From contig NZ_AFPO01000013.1 in the NCBI RefSeq assembly GCF_000218785.1, forward strand, positions 89,169 through 153,168: a DNA stretch of 64,000 nucleotides, in the 5' to 3' direction. The DNA comes from Idiomarina sp. A28L. GTDB lineage: Bacteria; Pseudomonadota; Gammaproteobacteria; Enterobacterales; Alteromonadaceae. Positions 1 to 8,105 of this stretch are shown here, piece after piece (the first letter of the stretch is position 1; every line of letters begins with the position of its first letter). Below the pieces are notes generated by a model that made no database searches, was not told where the DNA came from, and saw only the letters and a program-made list of their open reading frames with translations. The translations under genes were made by a program, and so were the position numbers.

Positions 1-627
1 ATCGATTACCTGTTGATCATTCATTGCTGAGTGAATAGTAGTTATAGTGCCACTATCAACGCCAAAAGCATCATCTAGAACTTTAATTACCGGCACAATA
101 CAGTTCGTTGTACAAGAACCATTCGATACAATTCGATGCGTTGATGCAAGTTCAGTTTCGTTAATACCCTGAATAATCGTGAAATCAACATCTGGCGATG
201 CTGGATGCGAGAACAACACCCGTTTAGCGCCAGCATTTAAATGCGCCTCGCCATCCTCGCGGCTACCAAACACACCGGTACATTCCAGCACTACATCGAT
301 ATCTAACTCTTGCCACGGCAACCCTGAAATTTCAGCGCAATGCAGTAATTGAATATTGTGTTCTGCCACTCGCAAAGTATCGCTTTCCACACTAACATTG
401 GCTGCAAACTTTCCGTGGGTAGAATCATACTGGAGCAGGTGCGCCATACCTGAGTTAGCCGCCAATTCATTAATAGCTACTATTTCAATATGCTGATGCC
501 AACCTGATTCAAACCAAGCACGCACCACACTGCGGCCAATACGGCCAAAGCCATTTATAGCCAACCGAATCTTTCGTTCGCGCGCACTAGCTGGATGCTG
601 ATGAAACATATTACTACTGGCCGTCAT
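1..627 (-). CDS. epd: D-erythrose-4-phosphate dehydrogenase, C-terminus cut by the window edge
   Basis: Only the first 209 codons are present; the gene runs off the left edge. The product is a GAPDH-like enzyme that oxidises erythrose 4-phosphate to 4-phosphoerythronate for pyridoxal phosphate synthesis. The N-terminus has the NAD-binding pattern [16 protein letters not shown], and the active-site stretch [13 protein letters not shown] carries the catalytic Cys. The following [14 protein letters not shown] is closer to Epd than to GapA. The ATG at 627 is the furthest upstream start; a second ATG lies six codons in. It is followed downstream-to-upstream by tkt, an arrangement common in gammaproteobacteria. 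GapA/GapB identity cannot be fully excluded from a partial sequence. Confidence 0.88.
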   Translation of the reverse strand, partial: MTASSNMFHQHPASARERKIRLAINGFGRIGRSVVRAWFESGWHQHIEIVAINELAANSGMAHLLQYDSTHGKFAANVSVESDTLRVAEHNIQLLHCAEISGLPWQELDIDVVLECTGVFGSREDGEAHLNAGAKRVLFSHPASPDVDFTIIQGINETELASTHRIVSNGSCTTNCIVPVIKVLDDAFGVDSGTITTIHSAMNDQQVID

Positions 628-674
628 GGTGCCCTCTATGTATAAACAACGCCATTAAACGAGGTTGAAGGGGC

Positions 675-2666
675 TTATAGCCCCTGCGCTACCGCCACCA
701 CGTTCTCTACGGTAAAGCCAAAATGCTCAAATAGTTGCTCTGCTGGAGCTGATTCACCAAAGGTGGTCATGCCCACTACTGCGCCATCGAAGCCCGTGTA
801 TTTGTGCCAGAAATCAGCGATACCTGCTTCAATAGCCACACGGCGGCGCACATTCGGCGGCAACACGGCTTCACGATAAGCCTTATCTTGCTTATCGAAC
901 ACACAAGTTGAAGGCATAGAAACTACGCGAACTTTTTCACCTGCGGCAGTGAGCTGCTCAGCAGCTTGCATCGCTAGTTCTACTTCTGAGCCGGTAGCAA
1001 TAAGAATTAATTCTGGGTTTTTGGCAAAATCTTTCAACACATAGCCGCCCTTGCGAACATCGGCAAGTTGCTGGGTATCACGTGCCATTTGCGCCACACC
1101 TTGGCGAGTAAAGATCAAACATGTTGGGCCATCGGTACGTTCAATACCGGCTTTCCATGCAATAGCCGATTCAACCTGATCGCACGGGCGCCAGCTTTCG
1201 CAGTTTGGTGTTAAACGTAAGTTGGCTAATTGCTCTACCGGTTGATGGGTTGGGCCATCTTCACCTAAGCCTATGGAATCATGGGTATACACATGAATTA
1301 CTGGCTGTTTCATAAGCGCTGCCATGCGAATAGCATTACGGGCGTATTCCATAAACATTAAAAAGGTAGCGCCGTAGGGGCGAAAGCCGCCGTGCAACTG
1401 GATGCCATTCATAATCGCCGACATGCCGAATTCACGCACCCCGTAATAAATGTAATTACCAGAAAAATCAGATGTAGTTAAAGGTTTAGATTCGTTCCAA
1501 ATCGTTAGGTTTGAACCGGCTAAATCGGCAGAGCCGCCCAAAAATTCAGGCAAGCTTGGGCCAAACGCATTTAAAGAATTTTGCGAAGCTTTCCGCGTAG
1601 CAATTTTTTCAGGGTTAGCTTGCAACTGTTCAATATATGCTTGTGAACTAGATGCCCAATCAGCTGGCAATTCACCGTTCACACGGCGAGTGAATTCGGC
1701 TGCCAATTCTGGGTTTGCCTTGCTGTAAGCTGCAAATAGCTCGTTCCAGCTTGCTTCTGCTTTTTTGCCGTTTGCCGCTGCCGACCATGCTGCATAAACA
1801 TCGTCTGGAATCTCAAATTTACCATGTTCCCAACCCAAAGCTTTGCGGGTTGCGGCAATCTCATCATCACCCAACGGTGCACCGTGGCAACTTTCAGTGC
1901 CCTGCTTGTTTGGCGATCCAAAACCAATTACGGTTTTACAGCAAATTAGTGTTGGCTTGTCGCTTTCAGCACGGGCCGCTTCAATCGCTTTGGTTACCGC
2001 AGCGCTATCATGGCCATCAACGTCAGCAATTACCTGCCAGCCGTAACTCTGAAAACGTTTCACCGTATCATCGGTAAACCAGCCTGCAACTTCGCCATCA
2101 ATTGAAATTCCATTATCATCATAAAAGGCAATGAGTTTTCCGAGGCCTAGTGTGCCCGCTAGTGAGCATACCTCGTGAGAAATGCCTTCCATAAGGCAGC
2201 CATCACCTAAAAATGTATAAGTGTGGTGATCAACGATTGGGAAGTTTTCTTGGTTGAATTGCGCCGCTAATACTTTTTCCGCAATCGCCATACCAACCGC
2301 ATTCGCAATGCCTTGGCCAAGTGGCCCGGTAGTGGTTTCTACGCCGGGAGTATAGCCATATTCTGGGTGCCCTGGTGTTTTCGAATGTAATTGCCGAAAG
2401 TTTTTCAGATCATCAATGGATAAATCATAGCCGGTTAAATGCAACAATGAGTAAATCAACATTGAGCCGTGACCATTCGAAAGCACGAAGCGATCGCGGT
2501 TCGCCCAGTTTGGGTTGCTTGGGTTATGGGATAGATAATCACGCCATAATACTTCAGCAATATCGGCCATGCCCATTGGAGCTCCCGGGTGACCTGATTT
2601 AGCTTGTTGAACGGCATCCATACTAAGGGCACGTATAGCATTTGCGAAATAGCGGCGATCTGACAT
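675..2666 (-). CDS. tkt: Transketolase
   Basis: This thiamine-diphosphate enzyme of the non-oxidative pentose phosphate pathway transfers two-carbon units between sugar phosphates. The 663-residue product has the family's full length. Visible motifs are [11 protein letters not shown] near the N-terminus, the ThDP/Mg site [12 protein letters not shown], and the pyrimidine-domain stretch [16 protein letters not shown]. The longest open frame begins nine codons earlier, but AGGAG sits seven bases before the ATG at 2666, where the protein starts [14 protein letters not shown], so that start is chosen. It lies upstream of epd on the same strand and is divergent from metK. I saw no ThDP riboswitch in its leader. 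Confidence 0.96.
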   Translation of the reverse strand: MSDRRYFANAIRALSMDAVQQAKSGHPGAPMGMADIAEVLWRDYLSHNPSNPNWANRDRFVLSNGHGSMLIYSLLHLTGYDLSIDDLKNFRQLHSKTPGHPEYGYTPGVETTTGPLGQGIANAVGMAIAEKVLAAQFNQENFPIVDHHTYTFLGDGCLMEGISHEVCSLAGTLGLGKLIAFYDDNGISIDGEVAGWFTDDTVKRFQSYGWQVIADVDGHDSAAVTKAIEAARAESDKPTLICCKTVIGFGSPNKQGTESCHGAPLGDDEIAATRKALGWEHGKFEIPDDVYAAWSAAANGKKAEASWNELFAAYSKANPELAAEFTRRVNGELPADWASSSQAYIEQLQANPEKIATRKASQNSLNAFGPSLPEFLGGSADLAGSNLTIWNESKPLTTSDFSGNYIYYGVREFGMSAIMNGIQLHGGFRPYGATFLMFMEYARNAIRMAALMKQPVIHVYTHDSIGLGEDGPTHQPVEQLANLRLTPNCESWRPCDQVESAIAWKAGIERTDGPTCLIFTRQGVAQMARDTQQLADVRKGGYVLKDFAKNPELILIATGSEVELAMQAAEQLTAAGEKVRVVSMPSTCVFDKQDKAYREAVLPPNVRRRVAIEAGIADFWHKYTGFDGAVVGMTTFGESAPAEQLFEHFGFTVENVVAVAQGL

Positions 2667-2832
2667 CAGAAACTCCTGGCTTTTTATGATCATTTGAAGG
2701 GTTTAGGGCGTAACCTTGTGCGCGGTATTGTCTACCATTCCGGCAGCTCACGCAAATTGAAAGCTCAAATTAAGAGCATTGCCGAGGCTTTTATTGATGT
2801 TCAGCTTGGGCTTAGCTTAAATGGTCTATCGA

Positions 2833-2856
2833 ACACATATAGACAGATAGACGTCT
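2833..2856. promoter_or_regulatory. Probable MetJ operator (tandem met boxes) before metK
   Basis: A perfect met box, AGACGTCT, lies at 2849-2856. It is preceded without a gap by two 8-mers (2841-2848 and 2833-2840) that each match the consensus at five of eight positions. Tandem contiguous 8-bp boxes are how MetJ with SAM binds in enterics, and metK is a known MetJ target there. Position 65 bp before the metK start fits repression. The boxes are seen; the regulation is inferred. Confidence 0.7.
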
Positions 2857-2920
2857 AAAGATAGATTTAGCCGGAATTATGCGCTACCATACGCGCAAAT
2901 TATTGGAGCATTGAGAACTT

Positions 2921-4063
2921 ATGGCACGTCATTTATTTACTTCTGAATCAGTTTCCGAAGGGCATCCTGATAAAATTGCAGATCAAATTTCTGATGCAGT
3001 TTTAGATGCCATTTTAACCCAAGATCCAAAAGCCCGCGTGGCCTGCGAAACCTATGTGAAAACAGGTATGGTATTGGTAGGTGGCGAAATTAATACGAAT
3101 GCTTGGGTAGATATTGAAGAGCTCACCCGCGCTGCTGTTCGCAAAATTGGCTACACTCATTCTGATATGGGCTTCGATGCCGATAGCTGTGCAGTATTGA
3201 ATGCAATTGGCAAGCAATCGCCTGATATTAACCAAGGTGTTGACCGTGCCCGGCCAGAAGATCAGGGTGCCGGCGACCAAGGTTTGATGTTCGGTTATGC
3301 ATCCAACGAAACCGCAGAGTTGATGCCAGCACCGATTATGTATGCACACAAACTCGTACACCAGCAAGCCGATATGCGCCGCAGCGATTTACCTTGGTTA
3401 CGCCCTGATGCGAAAAGCCAACTTACCTTTGTATATGAAGATGGTAAGCCGGTGGGTATTGATGCCATCGTGCTTTCAACTCAGCATGCGCCTGAAATCG
3501 ATTTAAGCACGCTTCGTGAAGCGGTAATGGAAACCATAATCAAGCCTGTGTTACCTGCTGAATGGTTAAGTAAAAGCACGCAAATTCATATCAACCCAAC
3601 CGGCCGTTTTGTAATCGGTGGGCCTATGGGTGATTGTGGTTTAACTGGCCGGAAAATTATTGTCGATACATACGGCGGTATGGCTCGGCATGGCGGCGGC
3701 GCTTTTTCCGGTAAAGATCCTTCGAAAGTTGATCGCAGTGCTGCGTATGCTGCACGTTATGTTGCTAAAAACTTGGTAGCGGCAGGCCTAGCCGACCGCT
3801 TGGAACTGCAAATTTCATACGCTATTGGTGTAGCTGAACCCACATCAATTAGTGTGGAAACATTTGGCACTAGTAAACATGATGAAGATACGTTAATTCG
3901 TATTATTCGTGATAATTTCGATTTGCGCCCTTACGGCATTATAAAAATGCTCGATTTAGAACGGCCAATTTATCAAGCCACCGCGGCTTACGGCCATTTT
4001 GGCCGTGATGAGTTCCCGTGGGAACGCACAGACAAAGTGGACGCAATACGCGCTTCGCTGTAA
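2921..4063 (+). CDS. metK: S-adenosylmethionine synthetase
   Basis: MetK makes S-adenosylmethionine from methionine and ATP in the cytoplasm. The 380-residue product is close to the usual 384 residues. Motifs seen are [18 protein letters not shown] at the N-terminus, the [12 protein letters not shown] loop, and the P-loop-like [19 protein letters not shown]. The ATG at 2921 is the only sensible start and the protein begins [15 protein letters not shown] as in relatives. It is transcribed alone, divergently from tkt, with a MetJ-like operator upstream and a small leader dyad at about 2874-2902. It is followed directly by a convergent small gene. Confidence 0.98.
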   Translation: MARHLFTSESVSEGHPDKIADQISDAVLDAILTQDPKARVACETYVKTGMVLVGGEINTNAWVDIEELTRAAVRKIGYTHSDMGFDADSCAVLNAIGKQSPDINQGVDRARPEDQGAGDQGLMFGYASNETAELMPAPIMYAHKLVHQQADMRRSDLPWLRPDAKSQLTFVYEDGKPVGIDAIVLSTQHAPEIDLSTLREAVMETIIKPVLPAEWLSKSTQIHINPTGRFVIGGPMGDCGLTGRKIIVDTYGGMARHGGGAFSGKDPSKVDRSAAYAARYVAKNLVAAGLADRLELQISYAIGVAEPTSISVETFGTSKHDEDTLIRIIRDNFDLRPYGIIKMLDLERPIYQATAAYGHFGRDEFPWERTDKVDAIRASL

Positions 4064-4075
4064 GTACCGCTCAGT

Positions 4076-4228
4076 TTAAACGCCACGGCCACGGCCACGA
4101 ACTAGGCGTATCACGATAACGACTAAAGCGATAACCAAAAGTATATGGATAAACCCGCCCATGGTGTAAGACGAAACAAGGCCAAGGGCCCACAAAATGA
4201 TTAGTAGTACAATGATTGTTTCTAACAT
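4076..4228 (-). CDS. Small DUF5670-type (lmo0937-like) membrane protein
   Basis: This 50-codon gene is too short for most ORF lists but is well formed. The product begins MLETIIVLLIILWALGLVSS, then YTMGGFIHILLVIALVVIVI, and ends in a basic tail RLVRGRGRGV. Two hydrophobic segments separated by the SSYTMGG turn are typical of the lmo0937/DUF5670 family, whose members are often found with stress genes; the molecular function is unknown. It converges on metK with a 12-bp gap. A copy of the island's TAGCGCAC element lies 61 bp upstream in sense orientation. Family assignment is from memory of the pattern. Confidence 0.8.
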   Translation of the reverse strand: MLETIIVLLIILWALGLVSSYTMGGFIHILLVIALVVIVIRLVRGRGRGV

Positions 4229-4289
4229 AATGGTTTGCCTGTTTAGTATAAGATGATGGTAAGCATGCCGCGGTAACTTTTATGTGTAT

Positions 4290-4297
4290 GTGCGCTA
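4290..4297 (-). promoter_or_regulatory. Shared island element, copy 1 (TAGCGCAC, minus strand)
   Basis: Read on the minus strand the site is GCTAGCGCACATA, 61 bp before the start of the small membrane protein. It shares the TAGCGCAC core with sites near 4878, 5045, 5916 and 6893. Whether it is an operator or a promoter element is unknown. Confidence 0.45.
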
Positions 4298-4314
4298 GCT
4301 AACACAATGGTGTA

Positions 4315-4344
4315 AAAAAACCCGCTCAAACGAGCGGGTTTTTT
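4315..4344 (-). terminator. Rho-independent terminator after the PRC-barrel gene
   Basis: The stem CCCGCTC (4321-4327) pairs with GAGCGGG (4332-4338), with a run of A on the left and T on the right. It is symmetric in form, but only the minus-strand PRC-barrel gene ending at 4374 runs into it. Confidence 0.88.
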
Positions 4345-4373
4345 ATGCCATTAAGTAACAAAAATGGGCATTA

Positions 4374-4787
4374 TTAGCCTGGGGAAACTCTAGAGCTCGA
4401 CGAAGCGTAGTATGTATCAACGTCTTTACTCCATGCTTTATCAGCCATGTTAGGCCAATGTTTCTTATCGAAGCCAGGTGCATCTTTTAGGCTTTCCTTA
4501 TCCACATTCAGAACAAATCGCTTGTTCTCGGTGTCTAGCGTTAATGCGCTCCATGGCACCGCGAATAGCTTTTCTCCCATGCCAAGAAATGAGCCAAATG
4601 AAAGCACTGCATAGCTGACGTTGCCGTTGGTTACATCCAGCATGATTTCTTTAATGTCACCTAGATTTTCGTCTTTCTGGTTATAAACATCATTACCGAT
4701 TAGGGTGTCTGCACCCATCAAATGCGGGCCAGGTCCACTTAGATCTTCCTTGTAAATGCCCATTGTGTCGCGTTTTTCATAGTTCAT
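4374..4787 (-). CDS. Cytoplasmic PRC-barrel domain protein
   Basis: The 137-residue product lacks a signal peptide. A PRC-barrel spans about residues 22-105: GADTLIGNDVYNQKDENLGD opens it, followed by SYAVLSFGSFLGMGEKLFAV and the SLKDAPGF end. PRC-barrels are small beta-barrels found in RimM, photosynthetic reaction centre H subunit and many stress proteins; they usually mediate protein contacts. AGGAG lies seven bases before the ATG at 4787. The same GSFLGMGEK signature recurs in the double PRC-barrel protein at 7072, so the two are probably related. Function is unknown; a role in stress adaptation is an inference from the neighbouring regulators. Confidence 0.85.
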   Translation of the reverse strand: MNYEKRDTMGIYKEDLSGPGPHLMGADTLIGNDVYNQKDENLGDIKEIMLDVTNGNVSYAVLSFGSFLGMGEKLFAVPWSALTLDTENKRFVLNVDKESLKDAPGFDKKHWPNMADKAWSKDVDTYYASSSSRVSPG

Positions 4788-4870
4788 ATTAAGCTCCTAG
4801 CAAAAATACTTGCTGTCTAAACGAAGATGTTGACGCAAGTTCACTACAGAGCCTAGCCCAGTACTTTAAA

Positions 4871-4885
4871 TAGCTCCGTGCGCTA
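4871..4885 (-). promoter_or_regulatory. Shared island element, copy 2
   Basis: Minus-strand TAGCGCACGGAGCTA matches the copy at 5916 in 14 of 15 positions. The sequence around it, GTGTGCTAGCGCAC, is also a near-palindrome centred on CTAG with one mismatched pair, which would suit a dimeric regulator. Confidence 0.5.
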
Positions 4886-5043
4886 GCACACCAAGTAAAA
4901 CCTTCTTACGTAAAGATTCTTTAAAGCTATATTCCGAAATCTATAGGATACGAACCTGAATTTAACGCAAGCTATTAATATATAACAACAAAAACAACTA
5001 AAAGTTAACCCGAACAATTTCTTCTCCAGTAGCTATATGTTCG

Positions 5044-5057
5044 ATAGCGTACAGAGC
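5044..5057 (+). promoter_or_regulatory. Shared island element, copy 3
   Basis: ATAGCGTACAGAGC differs by one base from the copy at 5915-5928. It lies 61 bp before the start of the first Crp/Fnr gene, the same distance as copy 1 from its gene. Confidence 0.5.
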
Positions 5058-5113
5058 ATTTTGCAGTTTCCTTTATCCTAATGGCTTACATATTTTCCTA
5101 TAAGGATATAGTC

Positions 5114-5866
5114 ATGCCGGACATTCTACGTGCCGAAAGTTCTACTCAGAACTCTCAACACCCAACGCAGAATTATTTTTTTAATGATTTGCCCGAGGGA
5201 ATCCAAGATCGGCTAATTCCACATATGGAATTGGTACACATGCCTTTAGGTACTGTGCTATACGAAGCGGGTGAAGTGATGCGCTATGTCTACTTCCCCA
5301 CCGATAGCATTGTTTCCTTGTTATATGTAACGGAAAACGGCTCGCAAGCAGAAATATCTGTTGTTGGTAACGATGCCTTCGTTGGTATGTCGCTGCTGAT
5401 GGGCGGTGAAAGCACAACCAGCCGAGGCATTGTACAAAACGCAGGTTATGCATATCGATTACTCGGGTTAAGAATGAAAGCTGAGTTTAATCGTCACTGT
5501 GAGTTGATGAATTTAGCGTTACGCTATGCTCAGGCACTTCTTACTCAGATGGCACAGACAGCGGTTTGTAATCGGCATCATAGTATCGAGCAACAGCTTT
5601 GCCGCTGGTTGCTCCTATCGCTCGATCGCCTTGATGATAACCATCTTGTGATGACCCAAGAACTCATTGCCAATATGCTTGGCGTGCGCCGCGAAGGTGT
5701 TACCGAGGCAGCTGGTCGTTTACATGCTAAAGGTGTAATTGATTACAGCCGGGGCCACATTGTGGTAACCGACCGCACGAAACTCGAAGATATATGCTGC
5801 GAATGCTACAGCGTGGTTAAAGCTGAAACCGATCGCCTGCTCCCCTATTGTCCTCGCAAAAAATAG
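5114..5866 (+). CDS. Crp/Fnr-family transcriptional regulator (first paralogue)
   Basis: The 250-residue product has an N-terminal cyclic-nucleotide-binding-like barrel (about 30-125, including RYVYFPTDSIVSLL and VGNDAFVGMSLLMGG) and a C-terminal winged helix (about 179-212, TQELIANMLGVRREGVTEAA). A CCEC cluster at 228-231 follows the helix-turn-helix. No FNR-type N-terminal cysteine set is seen, and the ligand is unknown. AAGGA sits well before the ATG at 5114; an upstream ATG at 5081 lacks such a site. A second paralogue follows 154 bp downstream, so this is a tandem duplication. The local promoter element suggests control together with the adjacent PRC-barrel genes. Confidence 0.87.
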   Translation: MPDILRAESSTQNSQHPTQNYFFNDLPEGIQDRLIPHMELVHMPLGTVLYEAGEVMRYVYFPTDSIVSLLYVTENGSQAEISVVGNDAFVGMSLLMGGESTTSRGIVQNAGYAYRLLGLRMKAEFNRHCELMNLALRYAQALLTQMAQTAVCNRHHSIEQQLCRWLLLSLDRLDDNHLVMTQELIANMLGVRREGVTEAAGRLHAKGVIDYSRGHIVVTDRTKLEDICCECYSVVKAETDRLLPYCPRKK

Positions 5867-5914
5867 TTACTTACCAACAAATTACCTGTGAACGATGTAC
5901 CGCATTTGTGTGGT

Positions 5915-5930
5915 ATAGCGCACAGAGCTA
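5915..5930 (+). promoter_or_regulatory. Shared island element, copy 4
   Basis: ATAGCGCACAGAGCTA lies 90-97 bp before the second Crp/Fnr gene. It matches copy 3 in 13 of 14 positions and copy 2 in 14 of 15. Confidence 0.5.
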
Positions 5931-5958
5931 AAACAACTAATTCAATACACTTCTAGTT

Positions 5959-5982
5959 CAAGGCAGCATAGCACCTGCCTTG
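5959..5982. promoter_or_regulatory. Dyad before the second Crp/Fnr gene
   Basis: CAAGGCA (5959-5965) and TGCCTTG (5976-5982) form perfect 7-bp arms around a 10-bp spacer. It lies between the shared element and the GTG start, where an autoregulatory operator or a leader hairpin could act. There is no following T-run, so it is not a terminator. Confidence 0.35.
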
Positions 5983-6020
5983 GGCCATGATGGTATATCC
6001 TGTGCTTAAAGGTAATTGCT

Positions 6021-6779
6021 GTGTCTACATCCATAGAATCAATTATTACAAATCACCTAATTGAACTGATCCCAGCGCACGAACGTTTGTTGTTGCTGAA
6101 TCACTGTGAGGTAGTTGACTTAGAGTTTGGCGTTATGCTTTCTGAGCATAACAAAAAATACAAATATCTGTATTTTCCGATGAGTGGATTTATCTCTCTG
6201 GTAACTAAACTATCTGGCCATAAACCCTTGGAAATGAGCGTTATCGGTAATGAAGGGATGTTAGGCGTAACCATGGTTCTTGGTGTATCTGAGGCACCAA
6301 TGCAAGCCGTTGTGCAAGGAAAAGGAACGGCTTGGCGTTTAAATGTTGCTGAGTTGCAGCAAGTACTGCATCAGTGCCCACAACTGCGTCATGTGCTAAA
6401 AAAATACTTATTTGTTTCGCTTGCTCAGCTTTCACAAAGCGCGGCATGCGCACATTTTCATGCATTAGATCAACGGCTAGCTCGTTGGTTATTATTGAGC
6501 CAAGACCGCGCCCATAGCAATGAATTCCATCTCACTCATCAATTTTTAGCTGATATGTTGGGGGTTCGCCGAAGTGGCGTTACAGTTGCCGCAGGCAGAA
6601 TGCAAGAACGCAAACTGATCGAATACAGTAGAGGTAAAATAGCGATTACCAACCGAAGCGCCTTAGAAAAAGCCAGTTGCGAGTGCTATCAGCTTAATAT
6701 CAATGAATACCAACGCTTGTTAGGTGAACCTGCGCAAGATTCAGCAAAACGGTTACTAACCGAGCAAGGAACACCTTAA
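6021..6779 (+). CDS. Crp/Fnr-family transcriptional regulator (second paralogue)
   Basis: The 252-residue product parallels the upstream regulator: a sensory barrel (about 25-110, YLYFPMSGFISLV and VIGNEGMLGVTMVLG) and a winged helix (about 171-202, THQFLADMLGVRRSGVTVAA), ending in a similar CEC motif at 220-222. It starts with GTG at 6021, preceded by AAAGG at a suitable distance. The two regulators differ clearly in the sensory half and agree better in the DNA-reading helix (GVRR-GVT-AAGR), so they may share targets and sense different things; that is an inference. Its ligand is unknown. Confidence 0.86.
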   Translation: MSTSIESIITNHLIELIPAHERLLLLNHCEVVDLEFGVMLSEHNKKYKYLYFPMSGFISLVTKLSGHKPLEMSVIGNEGMLGVTMVLGVSEAPMQAVVQGKGTAWRLNVAELQQVLHQCPQLRHVLKKYLFVSLAQLSQSAACAHFHALDQRLARWLLLSQDRAHSNEFHLTHQFLADMLGVRRSGVTVAAGRMQERKLIEYSRGKIAITNRSALEKASCECYQLNINEYQRLLGEPAQDSAKRLLTEQGTP

Positions 6780-6846
6780 ACGCTTACTCAGAAATATACC
6801 TCTTTTACCACTTGCAGGTTAAAGAAACCGTAAAGGCCTTGCGCTG

Positions 6847-6869
6847 AAAGCCCTGTTCTATAGGGCTTT
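6847..6869 (+). terminator. Weak terminator-like hairpin after the second regulator gene
   Basis: AAAGCCCT (6847-6854) pairs with AGGGCTTT (6862-6869) around a 7-base loop. The 3' arm supplies only three T, so termination would be weak. Confidence 0.5.
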
Positions 6870-6892
6870 AGTGAATATTCATTGCGGCTTAA

Positions 6893-6905
6893 GTGCGCTA
6901 TCGAA
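6893..6905 (-). promoter_or_regulatory. Shared island element, copy 5 (reverse orientation)
   Basis: Minus-strand GTTCGATAGCGCAC shares 11 bases, GTTCGATAGCG, with the sequence of copy 3. It faces away from the double PRC-barrel gene, 171 bp before that start, so it may act as an orientation-independent operator or be fortuitous. Confidence 0.38.
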
Positions 6906-7071
6906 CCGACTACAAAACCCCCTCAGTGTAATTTCGAATCTCATCCTGAATTGCATAACGCATGACAATTCAAATCTTTCTAAGTAGCGATACTGAAAAA
7001 GGAAAACAGTGATGAAGTTGTTGTTCGAACATTTTGTTCGCATAACACATCCGATTCAAAGGAGATTTAAA

Positions 7072-7965
7072 ATGAAAAAATTACATACGTTTGCTTTTTA
7101 TGCGCTGGTTACTCCAACGCTTGCTCTGGGTGCAGGATCTGTTCTGGCTCAGTACACTGGCAACCTCAATAGTGTTGGAGCTGCGATTAGCCAAAGTGCG
7201 GCAACTGATGCTAGCAACTACGGCCAAGACAATCAGCGAAATCAGCCTCGTTCGCAAAGCCGTAGCTACCTAGATTCAGTGCCTCGTAATGGTATGCACG
7301 CAAGCAACCTAATGGGTGCAACGGTACACACGAGCAATGATGATGACATCGGTTCAGTTGATGATTTGATTCTTGATCAAAGCGGCCAAGTTATCGCTGT
7401 TATCGTTGGCGTTGGCGGTTTCTTAGGGATGGGCGAAAAAGATGTAGCCATTGGCTGGGGAAATGTAACCAAAACAGATACTGGCGATGATATGAAGTTA
7501 CGAGCTGATGTATCGCGTGAGGCTCTACAAGCAGCCCCTGAGTTTTCAGCGCGTGATCACGCCAGCACTGCTCGCGACAACGCGCGCAACCAACGTGATC
7601 AAAATACTCAGCCACGCTCGGAAACCAACCAACGTGATAACCGTGCTCAAGCAAATATGCAACATCGCGGTCATATCGCTTCGGTACCAGCGAATGGTTT
7701 TCACGCTAGCAACCTAATTGGTATGGATGTTCATACCAATGATAACGAAGACATCGGTTCAGTAGGTGATTTAATTATTGATGAAAACGGTAAGGTTGTA
7801 GCTATTGTTGTGAGTGTCGGTGGCTTCCTAGGAATGGGCCAAAAAGATGTAGCCATTAGCTGGGATAATGTAACTCGCTCAGGCGCTGCCGACGACATGG
7901 AGCTACGCGTTGCTTTAACGCGTGATGATCTCCGCTCTGCACCAGAGTTTGCCAACCGCAAATAA
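7072..7965 (+). CDS. Exported protein with two PRC-barrel domains
   Basis: The 297-residue product starts with a signal peptide (MKKLHTFAFYALVTPTLALG, likely cleaved after VLA at 26). PRC-barrel 1 spans about 74-159 and PRC-barrel 2 about 206-292. They are clear duplicates: ASNLMGATVHT and ASNLIGMDVHT, then VGGFLGMGEKDVAIGW and VGGFLGMGQKDVAISW. Between them lies a polar linker (160-200) rich in Arg, Asn, Gln and Asp. AAGGAG lies eight bases before the ATG at 7072; the longer frame from 7009 would bury the signal peptide. Periplasmic location is inferred. Function is unknown; relatives are often tied to envelope or desiccation stress. Confidence 0.86.
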   Translation: MKKLHTFAFYALVTPTLALGAGSVLAQYTGNLNSVGAAISQSAATDASNYGQDNQRNQPRSQSRSYLDSVPRNGMHASNLMGATVHTSNDDDIGSVDDLILDQSGQVIAVIVGVGGFLGMGEKDVAIGWGNVTKTDTGDDMKLRADVSREALQAAPEFSARDHASTARDNARNQRDQNTQPRSETNQRDNRAQANMQHRGHIASVPANGFHASNLIGMDVHTNDNEDIGSVGDLIIDENGKVVAIVVSVGGFLGMGQKDVAISWDNVTRSGAADDMELRVALTRDDLRSAPEFANRK

Positions 7966-8058
7966 GCGTAGGCATACACGGATGTAGAATAGATATGGAT
8001 ATATAGGTAAACAACGGCATCGAGCGGTTTATAGAACCTAGCTTGGTAATATAGGTTC

Positions 8059-8095
8059 ACTGGCGAGAAAAATGATGTTCAGTTCCCTCGCCAGT
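8059..8095. terminator. Hairpin between convergent genes
   Basis: ACTGGCGAG (8059-8067) pairs with CTCGCCAGT (8087-8095), a 9-bp stem with a 19-base loop, followed by ATTTAAAAATTT. It probably terminates the PRC-barrel gene and perhaps the opposing permease gene. Confidence 0.55.
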
Positions 8096-8105
8096 ATTTA
8101 AAAAT

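Larger units (their letters stand above)
4788..5113. other. Divergent intergenic region between the PRC-barrel gene and the first Crp/Fnr gene
   Basis: This 326-bp gap holds no convincing gene. It contains two copies of the island element facing outward: TAGCGCACGGAGCTA on the minus strand (4871-4885), 90 bp before the PRC-barrel gene, and ATAGCGTACAGAGC on the plus strand (5044-5057), 61 bp before the regulator gene. A perfect TTACGTAA palindrome lies at 4916-4923. These are the likely control sites for both genes. Confidence 0.6.

Noticed and set aside
2667-2920. A SAM or thiamine riboswitch between tkt and metK
   Set aside because: No conserved riboswitch core is visible; the MetJ-like boxes explain metK control better.
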